DNA from: Allomyces macrogynus ATCC 38327
Lineage: Eukaryota; Blastocladiomycota; Blastocladiomycetes; Blastocladiales; Blastocladiaceae
Direction: 5' to 3'
Length of the DNA stretch: 41,625 bases
Assembly: GCA_000151295.1 (NCBI GenBank)
Contig: GG745345.1
Span: 499,242 to 540,866 of the forward strand
Below the pieces are notes generated by a model. It made no database searches and was not told where the DNA came from. It worked only from the letters and a program-made list of their open reading frames with translations. The position numbers and the translations under genes were made by a program. Each line of letters opens with the position of its first letter. Positions within the stretch are counted from its first letter, which is position 1. This document shows, piece after piece, positions 1-12,200 of the stretch.

Positions 1-2434
1 ACGGGCCCCGATCAACAGCAAGCACCCGCAGAATTTCGCCAACACAGTGAAGCAACCCCCGCGCCGGGCGGTCCGGGCACATCAGCTCTTCCGCCGCCAT
101 CCTCATCGACCCTCGCTGCCTGGCATTGTCCGACTCTGGGCTCCGGCACTCCAGCACAGAACCGGTCCCTCGCCGACCTGCCCACGTCATCTTCATCTTC
201 ACTGACCCCGACCCCATTGACAAAAGGCCGGTCGTGCTGCGCGTGCGGCGCGACGCGATCGTCGAGCCGGTGGCGGAAACACCCGTCTGGGCTCGGGCAC
301 ATGTGCAACAAGTGCCACCACCAGTCGCGGCGCGCGGCAAGGGCGGCGTCAGTCGCGTCGTCGGTCGCGAGCGATGCGCCGGCCACGGCGGCCGTGGCGG
401 CTGAGGTTATGCCGGTGCCGTTCCCGCCGCAGGTTGGGGAAGGGATTGACCAGTTGGTTGCAGCACTGCACCACGCAATGGACGAACCCGCCACGGTCCC
501 ACCGCCAAGCACGACGGCTCTGATGCAAGCCTACCCGCACCTGCACCTCGCGCACGAGACGCGCACGCCGTCGCCGCTGCGCGGCATGTCGGTCCCGCCC
601 CCACCACCACCACTGTCGGACGTCCCCGGCCCCTTACGGCGCACGCACCTCAACTTTGCCATGATCGTGTGGTCCGCGATTGCCGCCGACCATGCGCAGC
701 ACCCACGGCGCGTCATCTACAGCAAGAAATTCGCGCTCGACGAGTCGTTCCACCTGTCCCCCGCCGACCAGGCCGCGCTCGTGCACCACGGCGTGCAGTG
801 CATTGCCGCGTGCCTGCACCGGCCGGTATGGCAGCAGGCCGCGCACGCGCCGAGTTTGGTGGCGGCCGCGAATGTCGAGCAGGCGCTGTTTGAGATTCGC
901 AATCCGATCGCCACGCATGGGAGGCCAAAGGACGTGCATGTGCCGGCGATGATGCAGCGGTACTTGGCAAATTTGATGGCGACGTGGAGTGAGGGAGAGG
1001 GGGAGGCTGGAGGGCAGTGGGTCACGCGGTGCGGGCGCGTCGTGCCGCCGATCTTGGCGTGGCCCGTCGTGCGGGGCCGGGTCGCGCGCGCGGGCTGGAC
1101 GGTGATGGCGGGCGCCGGGGTGTTTTGGGCTCCCGAGACCCAAGCTGTGACCGTGGCGCCGGGTGGGATGCAGCCGGAGGTGCATCACGGTGGCGAGGAC
1201 GCGATGCAGGTGGATCATCACAGTGATGGGGAGCGTGATGCCCACGAAATGCCGCAGCATCAACCACATCAACAAGAGGTACGCATCTGGCCAGACAAGA
1301 TCCAACACTCGGCTGACCTGGAAACTGACAACTGCATGATTTGATTAGATTCCTGTCCACATGCCGCCCGTCGCGACGACCGATAACCCGACCAACGTCG
1401 CGCCGGCGTGGATGCACGCACTCAACTTCAAGCAACCCGTTTTCGACCAAAACCATCCATTGAACTTGATTTCCAACAACAACAATCATTCCAACCACCC
1501 GATTCCCGGCCTCGCGCCCCCACCAGCACCAGCACCAGCGCCGCCCGCGGCCGTCAACCCGCCGCTCATGGTCACGCTTCGCCGGGCGGGCCCCACCGTC
1601 GCGGGCGCCGCGCCGACCGCGCACTCTGAACCCGTTCTCGATACCCCCGACGCGCTGGCCGCGTCGGCCGTTCACCACCAGCAACCCGTTTTCTTCCCGC
1701 CGCATTCTCGGCAAGGCACCTTCCCCGCCGCTTCTGTGCCTGCATCGCCGCTCATGATGGACCCGCGCCTCGCCGCCACCGTGGGACACGCGAGCTACTA
1801 CGCCCCCTATCCCCAGTACGATCCGTACGCCCCCGCGGCCTCGGGCCACGACGACGACGACGGCATGGACCTCAACGACCACGACACTTACTACGAATAC
1901 GACTCGCCACAACCGACCCCCGGGATCCTCTCCCCACTCGGCCTGCAATCGCCACTCATGTCGCCGCACCCCGGCGGCGGCGGCGGCCATCACACGCGCA
2001 CGCACACGACCTACCCGCAAATCATTTACCCGGCATATCCCTTCCTCTCTTCCGCCGCCCGCGCCCCACCTGCCGCATCTGCGTCGGCGAGCGCGTCCGC
2101 GAATTCGAACGCGCCGCGGTGCACGACCTGTCACACGACAACGGCCAGTTCGTGGCGCACCGACCCGTTCTCCAACACCGTGCACTGCCGCCGGTGTTAC
2201 CGGTCGGTCATGGCGGCAAGGGTTTGTGTGACCTGCGCGTCGTCCACGGCGAGTTCGTGGCGACGGGATGCCGAGGGGCGCACGCAGTGTAACCGGTGTA
2301 ATTTGCGCGCGCGGAGGGCGGCGGCCGCGACGAGTGCGGCGGCGAGTGCGGCGGGGCAGGAGAGTAGTAGTACGCCGGACGCGCCGTCAGGGGGGAAGAG
2401 GGGGAGCAGTGGGACGCCGCGCGGGTCGCGGTAG
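1..2434 (+). CDS. Gene Z (5' partial): FWAP-unit and GATA-type zinc-finger protein
   Basis: The reading frame is open from base 1 with no convincing start, so the 5' end lies outside the window. Exons are <1-1278 and 1349-2434, joined in phase 0, giving about 788 visible codons. First comes a GATA-like finger at 235-315 (C-x2-C-x19-C-x2-C). Next is one divergent repeat unit at about 643-1145, containing LNFAMIVWSAIAADH and ending GVFWAPE, which matches the tenth unit of genes A and B. After the intron there is a Pro/Ala/Asn/His-rich stretch with YYAPYPQYDPY. Two more fingers follow at 2120-2197 (x18 loop) and 2225-2299 (x17 loop, TASSWRRDAEGRTQCNRC), the latter close to the classical GATA consensus. 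The DLYDN domain found in A-D is absent here. Known: GATA fingers bind DNA through one zinc. Inferred: a nuclear DNA-binding protein. The exact function is unknown. Confidence 0.75.
1279..1348 (+). other. Intron of gene Z (70 nt, phase 0)
   Basis: The donor is GTACGC after AAGAG. The branch-like CTGAC is at 1325-1329 and the acceptor is GATTAG. It joins frame 1 to frame 2 and removes a TGA. It lies after the FWAP unit in phase 0, the same place and phase as the last intron of genes A and B. Confidence 0.8.
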
Positions 2435-3279
2435 GTCGAGGCGGAGGGGGTGACTTGAGATGCGACGAGAGGAGAACGACGCAGCATGATGTGACATGAC
2501 GCGAGTACGATACGACGCGCGGCATACACGACACGACACGGCACGACACGGCACGACACGACACGACACGACATACGACACGGCACGATGCGCGACGCGT
2601 GGAACTGGGAGCAGAGGGGATACCAATACAATTCACCGTTCATCACCAAATCACCAGACTGATCAGTTGAGGTTACGGCTCGGCCAACGGCGCGATTCCG
2701 TCGCGGTCTGAACAGAGGTGAGGTGATCAAAGGGTCAACGCGCCGCCGGCACGAGCACGGCACGCGACCTTTGTGAGGGCGGATCAGCGAAACCAATTCG
2801 TCGACACTGCTGCTTCATTTCACCTTGGGTGCCGGTCAGTACCGCACCCTACGGCGAGCAGAGGCCCGCCGTCCTCTTGCGGCTCGAATGAACGCTCGGA
2901 TCGCGCAGGTGAGAAGTGATCGCAGGCAGCTGCAACAGTCCCAGTTCGTTGGAAGCGACCAACCCCAACAAGCACCGCTGTGCCACAGCGCGGCTCCACG
3001 TCACTTGGCTCTTCCACCTCGCAGCAGGAGTTCGTCGGAGTGCCAACCACCCCGAGCTCCAACTCGACCGACCTCACGCTTCTCGGACACGACGCCGGAC
3101 ACCCAACCGGCCGCACTTCTGTTGCCGCCGCGCATTGCCTGCTCTGCACGCCTTGATCGCGGCCAAGCCGACGACTGCCCCGCGCGGCGACCGACTGCAG
3201 CCTGCACTCGAACCGCCCACCAGCCCCCTGCTCCAAGAACCAGCAACCGGGCTTCCAGCCCCCCGCAAGGCCGCCAACC
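2435..3279. other. Intergenic region Z-A
   Basis: This 845 nt stretch holds the 3' flank of gene Z and the 5' flank of gene A. It contains the CACGA-type microsatellite described separately. Open frames in 2825-3347 have no similarity to the rest of the family and no splice link to gene A that I could find. No tRNA, TATA box or AATAAA polyadenylation signal was recognised. Confidence 0.5.
2526..2588. repeat. Pentanucleotide microsatellite (ACACG/GCACG)n
   Basis: Nine consecutive 5-bp units (ACACG with two GCACG variants) run from 2526 to 2570. Broken copies continue to about 2588, and looser CGACG/TACGA relatives begin near 2455. It lies about 90 nt after the gene Z stop, probably in the 3' UTR or spacer. 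Confidence 0.85.
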
Positions 3280-6200
3280 ATGCCGCCCAAAAAGCGCGGC
3301 TCAGCGCCAGCCACGCGCCGCAAGAGCTCGCGCCTGGCCGCCGTTAATGGCGATCACGGCGGTGGCGGAGAAGACGAAGCGATGCGCGCGCTCGAAGGCA
3401 ATCTACCCGACGCGCAAGAGCGCAACGTCGAGCCGAACGATTATCTGACGGGCGCAGGTCACGCGCCAGGCAACGGTATTTTCCAATTTCACGTCATGTT
3501 GACGGTGATTGAACGTTGAGCCAAAGTACCAACGCTGACTCTGGCCGTGATTTGGACTTAGTGCTCGCGGAGCCGGCCACTATGCCCACCACGCTTGCTC
3601 GCTCGCCGCCGTCCGCTGACACGAGCGCGCTCGAGGCGGACCAGATCGTGCCCATGGATGTCGGCGCCGACCACAGCGCGAGCACTGCCGTGATTTTGCC
3701 AACGCATGCCGCTTCGGCCCTCCCACCACGGGCACCAGGACCCGATGCGCACGCCTCGCTCGGCGACTTGACCCCGGCCGACGGCAACTTCTGCACCATT
3801 CTGTTTGTCGCGGCCTACTGCGACTTTATGCGGCACCCGGACCGCCCGCTCTACCAGGAGACATACCCGCTCCCGCTGCCCGACCACTTCGTCGCCGACC
3901 TCGTCGAGGTCCTCGTCGACATGCTCTCGGCCAAGCCCAACCAGCCGGACCGCGCCGTGCGCCTGCTCGCACCCCTCAATTGGACCACCGACGCGTCCGT
4001 GGCGGTCCCGCGCGCCGTCGACGCCATGATCCGGTCCAAGAAACTGGTGCGCACCCTTCTGCTCGATATGGCGGTGCCGCCCACGACCAGCAAGGCGGAC
4101 CGGACTCGCCGCGCCCTGCCGAATCCCGAAAAGTCGAGCGCCGTCGTCGACGCGATCAAGCGGTACTTGACGACCTGGGTGCCCGTTCTCGTGCGCGCGG
4201 GCGGCGGTTTGCCGTTTGCCGAGGTCGCATCGAGCGCAAAAATGTTTCAAATGGAGGTCACGGCGATCCCGTGTATTTTGGACGCGGTCGAGATGGGCGA
4301 GGACGGCGACGGGACGCAGCAAGTGCAGTGGACCGTGGCACGGCCCGAGGCCGCGGCCGCGGCGCGGTTTCTGTGTCCGGGTCTGAGCGGCGAGATGCCG
4401 GCGGCGGCGGCGGCGACCGCAAACGACAAGGCTGCAGCGGAGGTGGCCCCTGCCGTCCCCGATTCACCCCCGGCGCCACGGGCATCTGAAGCTGCCGCGG
4501 CCCAGGCACCGACGCCACCGCCACCCGTTGCAGTAAACGCCGACCTCCTCGCCACACTGACGCCCGCCGACGGCAACCTGTGCGTCGCGCTCTTTATCGC
4601 CGTGCACGCCGACCGGCGGCGCAACCCGGCGCGGCCCATCTACCAGCGCGCCTTCCCGGTCCCGCTCGCGCCCAATGATCTCCATGACCTCGTCGAGTTC
4701 CTCGGCGACCTTCTCGGCACCGCACTCGACCGGCGGCTGCGGTCCTTTGCCATCTCCGACACGGCGCGCGCCGTGCAGACACAGCTGCGCGTGCGCAAGA
4801 CCGTGCGCGTCGCGCTCGTCGAACACGTGCCGGGGTCTGCGAGACTCGCGATTTCGGCGCGCAAGAAGTTGGCCGAGCAGGACCCGCACCAAGCGGCGGC
4901 GGTCGTGGATAAGATTCGCGAGTACCTGACAGCGTGGATGCCGGCGATGCTCGCGTCGCATGCGCGGGGGTTGCCGTTCCGGATCACCGACTCGGTGGGC
5001 GTCATCAAGTACCCGATTAACGCGATCCCGTGCGCGTTTGATTTTGGGATGGACGACGCGGAGGGACGACGCGTCGTGCGCTGGCATGCACGCACCGAGG
5101 ATGCCGCGCGCGCGGCCGAGTTCTTGTACCCGGGGTACGCGGATGAGTTGGCCACGGTGGGGGAGGGCGAGAATGCGGCGCAAGATGAGCAGCGTCACGA
5201 TGTGGACATGGGCGACGGGCAAGACGCGAACGTGGTCGAGGGCCAGCAGGCGGACGCGAACATGGCCGAAGGCCAGCAACAGGACACGTACGTAGAGCAG
5301 GACCAGGAAGAGGCCATGGACGTGGACCCTCTCGAGGCCCCCGCCGTCGTCGTCCACCAGGACCCGAACCCGAGCCAACTCCCGGCCAAACCAACGCCGA
5401 CTCCCGGTCCGGCCGTGCCACCAGCCAACGCGCCGATTCCGATCGCCACGCCGACGCCGACGCTCACGCCGATCCAGCAGAACGTGCTCACCACCTTGTC
5501 CCCCGCCGACGTCAACCTCTGCATCCTGCTCTTCATCGCCGCCTACATGGACCTCGCCGCCGGCACCGACCGGCCCTTCCACGGCACCACGTTTTCACTG
5601 CCCCTATTGGACACGGACATTACCGTCCTGACCATGGAACTCACCCGCGCACTGACCGCGGGCGCCGGACTCGACCGGCCCGTACGCGCCGTCGCCGGCG
5701 CGCCCAGTTCCGCAACGCCCAGAGCACCCAAACTCGCGCGCAGTATTCTTGCCGACATCATTACGCCGCACGAATTGGCCGTCGGCGCCATGCAGCTCCA
5801 GGACGCCGACGTCCGCGCGTCGCCCGCGCTTGCTGCGCATGTGCGGAAGTACTTGACCGAGTGGGTCCCGGCGGCGCTGGGAATCGGGGGGATTTCCGTC
5901 GCGGGTGGGGCGATGGTGCCGCTCGCGCTCGAGGCCGTCGTCGGTGCGGATGGACAGCGCGCGGTGCGGTGGGTCGCAGACTCGCCGCAGGCGGCGCAAG
6001 CGGCCGAGTGGTTGTACCTGGATTTGAGAGAGGAGGTGGTCATGCTGCGCCGGGCTGCTGCCAAGGAGGCCAAACGGCCGCAAGTCCAGCCGATCGACAC
6101 GGCCGCGGCCGCGGCCGTGCCCGTGCCCGAGCCCGAGCCCACTTCCTCGCCGCCGCCGCGGTCCCGCGGCGCCGACACGACCGGCGCGGCAACGGCCACG

Positions 6201-9200
6201 ATCGACTCCGCCCTGGCCGCGGAACTCGCGACCATCGCGAACCGCAACCTGTGCATGGCAATCTTCGCCGCGGCCTACATCGACCAGCGCGCGCACCCAC
6301 AGCGCGCCATCTACCAAACCGACTTCCCGTTGCCTTTGTCCGACACGCACCGCACCCAGATCGTCGACCACCTCGTCACTGCCCTCAGCGACCGACTGAG
6401 TCTGCGGCTGCCGTTCCTGATCGCGGCCAAATCATCGACCGCTGCGGTCGTGGTCGACCGCCGCCGCACGATCCGGATCGTCTTGTCGGACCTCGGCACG
6501 GGCGCGGACACGCGCGCGCGCGCGGCGCAGAGCAGCAAGACGCCGCATATGCATCCGGCGGTAAGACAGGCCGTCAAGCGGTATGTCATGACGTGGGTCC
6601 CGAAAGTGACGGAGTTTCAGGTGTTGGCCGACGCGGTGGGGGGTGTCGCCGCCGTCCCGCCGGCGCTTGAGGTGTGTGTAACTGCGGAAAGTGCGGCGCG
6701 GGTGTTGCGCTGGACGGGCGCGACGGAGCGCGCGGCGGTCGTGGCGGAGGCGTTGTTTGCGGAGAAGGGGAGGAGGTCGAGGGAGTCGAGCCAGCCGAGG
6801 CAGGTGGTGCCGGCTGACGCGGTGGAGCTGAGCACGACGCAAGCGTATGTTGGGTTGGTTGGTTCGGTTGTGGGCGTTCAGTTTCTGACTTGCTTGTTGG
6901 ATTGTTTCCAGGCCGCCACCGGCAGTGATTCCGTCGACGACGGCCGCCGACGGCGCCAATGCCGGTCCCGCAGTACCGACGCCCACAGCCAATGGTGCCG
7001 TGCAGGAGGAGGTGGAAGTCGAGGTGCTTGCACCCCGCGACGACAAAGATGACAACAACGACGCGCGCTTTTCGAACGGCACTCCAGCGCGCGAGGCCGC
7101 CCGCGACGTGGTGGTGGTCGACGCGATCCGCGATCAAGCCGAAGTGGCTCGTGGCCTGACTGCCGGCGACCAGGTCGAATCGGTGCCCAACGAGGATCAC
7201 GGACAGGTGGTGGGCGAGGTCGTCGATGTGCGGTGCGACTGGGACGATGCGGTGCGCGCCCGGGACGGTTCCGATCAGGGCGGTGCCATGGGCGACCACG
7301 ACGACGGGGCGGATGTCCCCGCCGACGCCGCGCACACCCAGGGCGGCGCACCGGTCGGCCTGGATCATGCGGTCCCCGTCGACCCAACGACCAAGTTTTC
7401 GGCGATTCTCAACTGCAACACGTGTATTGCCCTGTTTGCCGCTGTCTACGACGACCAGCGCACGAACCCGACGCGCGCGATCTACCACGACGTCTACCCG
7501 CTGCCGCTCACTGACCAGCATCGCACGCAGCTCGTCGACCACCTGGTCACGATTCTCGGCGACCGGCTCAACCTCCGGCTCGCGTTCTATGTCAAGGGCA
7601 AGACCACGCCTACCGCTGTCGCCATTGACCGGCGGCGCACGATTCGGCTGGTTCTCGCGGAACTCACGACGGGCACGCGCGTCACGCCAACCTCGCGGCC
7701 GTCACTCACCAGGTCTCCGCACAGCCATCCGGCCGTGAGGCAGTGGATCGAGCGGTACTTGGCGGCGTGGAGTCCAGCCGCCGCGAAGGGGTTCCCGGTC
7801 CCGGCGGGCCTTGTTCCAGTCGACGCCGTCCCTGCTGTGCTGCATTTGGGCGACCGTGACGACGGCGACGACGAGCACCAAGTTCTGCGCTGGCGCAATT
7901 TCGGCGATCAGGAGGGGACCGACGCCGCCAATGTGTTCTTTACCGACACGGTCAAACAGTCGCGGGACTCGAGCCGCAGCACGCCGCAGCGGTCCCGGCA
8001 AGCGAGTCAAGCGTCGCTGCAGGTGGATGTGCCGCCAAGCACGCCGCACCCGCCTCGGGTAACGTGCGTATTTTGGCGGTCTTGTTGCCATTCATTCCAT
8101 GGGTCTATCTGACCGCCTTCCGATGTCATTCTTGTATAGCCCGCATCCAGCGGCCCCGTCGGGTCAGGGCACGGAACTCGGCCCGAGCGCTGCTCGCACA
8201 ACACCTGCGCTCGACGTCAGTCGCACGGCAGTTGACGCGACGGCAAGCACGGTTGGCGCGACCGGCGGCCACGCCGATGCCGCCCAGGCTGATGCCGTCC
8301 AGGCCCAGGACAATCGGGTTCGTGATGAGGGCGAGGCGATGTGTGCCCAAGACGACGAGCTGCGCGACTTGGTCGATGCGCTTCATCAGCAGGTCGGCGA
8401 AATCGGCGACCAAGAGCCGGCTCGCGACAACACGGCCTCGGCCGCGGCCGACCCTGCTCGCAACCAGGTTGGCGCGGACCGCGACCGCGCCGACGAGGCT
8501 CGTGTTCAGAACGAGGATGTCGCAGCGGGCGACGGGGGCATGGCCGGCAGCGGTGCGTCTGGCGGCGCGATGGACGCTGCTCGCGACGAAGTTGATGCGG
8601 TCCGTGATCACGCCGGCGAGACTAGTGTCGAGGACGAGAATGTCGCGATGGACGACAGGGATATGGACGGCAATGATGAGCCCGGTGCGATCCGCGATGA
8701 GGTCGACCGAACTCGCGACGAAGTTTGTGCGGTTCGCGAGGACGCCGACGTGGTAAGCGAGCAGGACGTCCCCATGCACGACCGGACCAACGGCGACGGT
8801 GACCAGGGCAACGCGGCCAACCACGAGGTCGCCGTCGGGCCGCCCACGGATTTCACCACGATCCACCATCGCAACCTGTGCATAGCTCTGTTTGCCGCCG
8901 CCTACGACGACCAGTGCGCCAACCCAACGCGGTCGGCTTACCAAGACGAGTACTCACTCCCGCTCACCGACGCGGCTACGGCGGTGCTCGTCGATCACTT
9001 CATTGCTCTGCTCGGCGACCGACTCAACCAGCGCCTATCGGCGTTCACCAACCCGAGCGAGCTCAACTGGCGCCGCACGTTCCGCGTCGTCTTGATCGAC
9101 TTGATTGATAGCGCCGTCACCACGCGCGCTTCGAGCCACTCGCTCGGTAAAACGGCGCACTCCCACCCGGTCGTCCGGAATGCGATCATGCAGTACCTGA

Positions 9201-12200
9201 CGACGTGGATCCCGGCGATTTCCGGCAAATGCGGGTTCCCAATCCCACCGGGCGTTACAGCCGTGACAACGATTCCCGGGGCTCTCAAGGTGCATGACCG
9301 CGACGACGGGCAGCGCGTTTTGCGCTGGACGAATTTGCCGCAGCGATGCAGCGACGCCGCGAACGCGTTTTTTGCATGTATGGCCAAGCGCTCGAGGGAT
9401 TCAAGCGGCATGCCGCAGCGACCCGTATCGCTTCCGAGCACGCCAAGTCGGGCGGATGGATTGGGGGCTGCCCGGCCAGCATCTGCGATCGAGGCTCAAC
9501 ACGCGGTGGCAAGCACGGTCGGCGTGGCCTGCAGCCAGGACGGTGGTGTTCATGGCCTGGACGACATGGCGACAGACCAGACCGACCGGACTGCTAATGA
9601 CCAGATTGATGTCGCTCGCGAGCATGTTTACGACGCGCGCGAGACCGTTTATGTCACGCGGGAGGACGGTGATGGCGCGCGCGAACACGTCGACGCGGCA
9701 AACGATCGGGACGATGCAATGGGCAAATCGGACGTGGCTGCCCGCATCGAGTCCAGTGGCATGATCGGTGACCACGTCGACTCGGCATTGCGCAAGCCGC
9801 CTGTTGCGGCCGTACACGAGCAAGTTGACGATGGAAGTCGCGATTTAGGCTCGGTGGCCCGTAATGAGTCCTCCGCAGCCGCAGATCCGGCCGACGCAAC
9901 TGACGCCCAAAATGGGATGGCTCATGGCCCAGACGGCTCGGTCCGAGACCATGGGAGCATTGTCGCTGAGCAACCGGTCATCGTTGGCGACGCGGCCCAT
10001 GCGGGGCCGACGGCTGGCGAGGCCCTGGCGACTGGCAGCAACAACGTGTGCATCGCCCTGCTTGCCGCCACGTTCGACGACCAGTCCAGCAACCCGACGC
10101 GCGCAATCTACGAAACCGAGTTCCCGCTGCCACTCACGGACGAGCACCGCACGATGCTCGTTCACCACTTGACGTCGATTCTCGGCGATCGGCTCAGTAT
10201 GCGCATGACGGCGTTTGCCAGTTCCGGCGCCATCAACAAGACGCGCACGATTCGCGTCGTCTTGACGGAACAGTTTGCCGACGCGAATCTGGGCCGCGGC
10301 GCGTTCCAGGCACTCGGCAAAGCTCCTCATTTGCACCCGGTTGTGCTGATGCAGTTGGAGCAGTATCTGACGACGTGGGTTCCGGCGGCCGTGGGGTCAC
10401 CAGGGTTCCCGATCCAGACCAACAAACTGGCCGTCGCAGTCATTCCGGGCGTGCTCGAGGTGCATGACCGCGACGACGGGCAGCGCGTGCTCCGCTGGGT
10501 CAATGTTGTGGAACGCTGTGGTGCCGCCGCCAATGCGTTTTTCCCGGGCACGGTCAAGCGGTCCAGACACTCGAGCCAGATGCCGCAACTGCCCGACGTG
10601 CAGCCAATCGCGCTGCAGCAACTTGATCTGCCACCAAGCACAGCGCGTCTTTCGGAGTCGTACGTCGTCTGACTGAAAGATTCTCGTTTCTTTGGTGCGA
10701 TCGATCTCACCCATAATTCTGCGCCTTTTTCTTGCTGCGCAGACAAGAACCGGCAGCGCAGACGGGTCCGGGCACCGACGGGCCAAACGATGCTCACGAC
10801 TCAGTGGAGCAGAACGAACACGACGTTGACATGGTCCCCGACGAGGGCGTGACCCGTGACAGGGCCGACGCGACTGAGGGCCAGATCGATGCGACCCATC
10901 GCCAGGTCGTCGAGACCGAGGCCCGTGTCGACGCGGGCCAGATTCCAGTCGATTCCATCGACGACAAGGTCAACGTGGACCTGGCCACCGAGTTCACGAC
11001 GACGAGCAACTGCAACGTGTGCATTGCCTTGTTTGCGGCGGCCTACGGCGACCAGCGCAACAACCCGGCGCGGCCAATTTACCAGTCCGAGTATTCGCTA
11101 CCGCTCGCCAATGCGGATGCGTCGCAACTCGCTGACCATTTCGTGTCGATCTTGGGCGAAAAGGCCGAATTGCGACTCGCGGCGTTTACCACCGAGGGCA
11201 CCATCCACAAGCGACGCACGATCCGCGTGGTCTTGGCCGATCTGATTAGGAGCGGCAAAGAGTTGACTCGTGACGCGTTCCAACATCTCGGCAGGACGGC
11301 GCATTTGCACCGACTCGTGCGGCAGGCGATTGAACGGTACTTGACAGTGTGGATTCCTGCTGTCACGAACTCGCCCGGGTTCCCGATCCAGGCCGGCGTC
11401 TTGCCCACCAATTTTGTCCCAAAAGTACTCGAGTGCGGCACGCGTGACGATGGGCAACAAGTGCTGCGCTGGGTGAATCTCCCGGATCGGTGCGGTGCAA
11501 CGGCGAGTGCCGTCATTTTCGAAATGGCCAAGCAGTCGCCAGACCTGCGCACGGCCGCGATGGCGCAGCCTAATGTCGACGCGAGCGCGCAACCACCGTC
11601 GTCTCCGTATGTGATCGATGATGATTATTCCGTTCGGGTGGAAGCGACTCTTACACGCATTTCTCATGTTGTTTAGTCGATCGCCGACTGCAGCAAATTC
11701 GAGCCCGCCAAGCTCGGAGGCTCATCATGACCTTCTCGCGCACGATACGGCGAGGCCGGTGGGTGACGAGAGCCCCGCGGCGGCCGAGCCGGGCCATGTG
11801 CAGCTGAACGGGAACGCGGTCCCCGATTCGATTGCGGCAAGCACGGGCATTGTCATTGCCGCGCAGCCGGCTCTCGACCCGGACTCGGACATCGATCTCT
11901 CTTCCCTTGACGATGTTGTCGAGGACAACAAGACCAATGGTGTGAAGGACGAGTGGCCAGTTCCCGAACTGATGCCCATCGACAAGGACAACCTGTGCAT
12001 CGCCCTGTTTGCCGCCACGCACGAGGATCAGCGCACGAACCCGACGCGCGTCGTTTACCAAGACGAGTACCCGCTGCCGCTCGCGGACCAGCACCTCACG
12101 CTGCTCGCCGATCACTTGGCGTTGGTTCTCGGCGATCGGCTGAACATTCAACTCGCCTTTTTCGTCAAGTCCAAGACCGACGGGTCGATTGACCGGCGCC

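Noticed and set aside
2825..3448. Extra gene upstream of gene A
   Set aside because: Open frames overlap in all phases with arbitrary composition, and none matches the family or starts with a convincing ATG. Treated as intergenic or 5' UTR.
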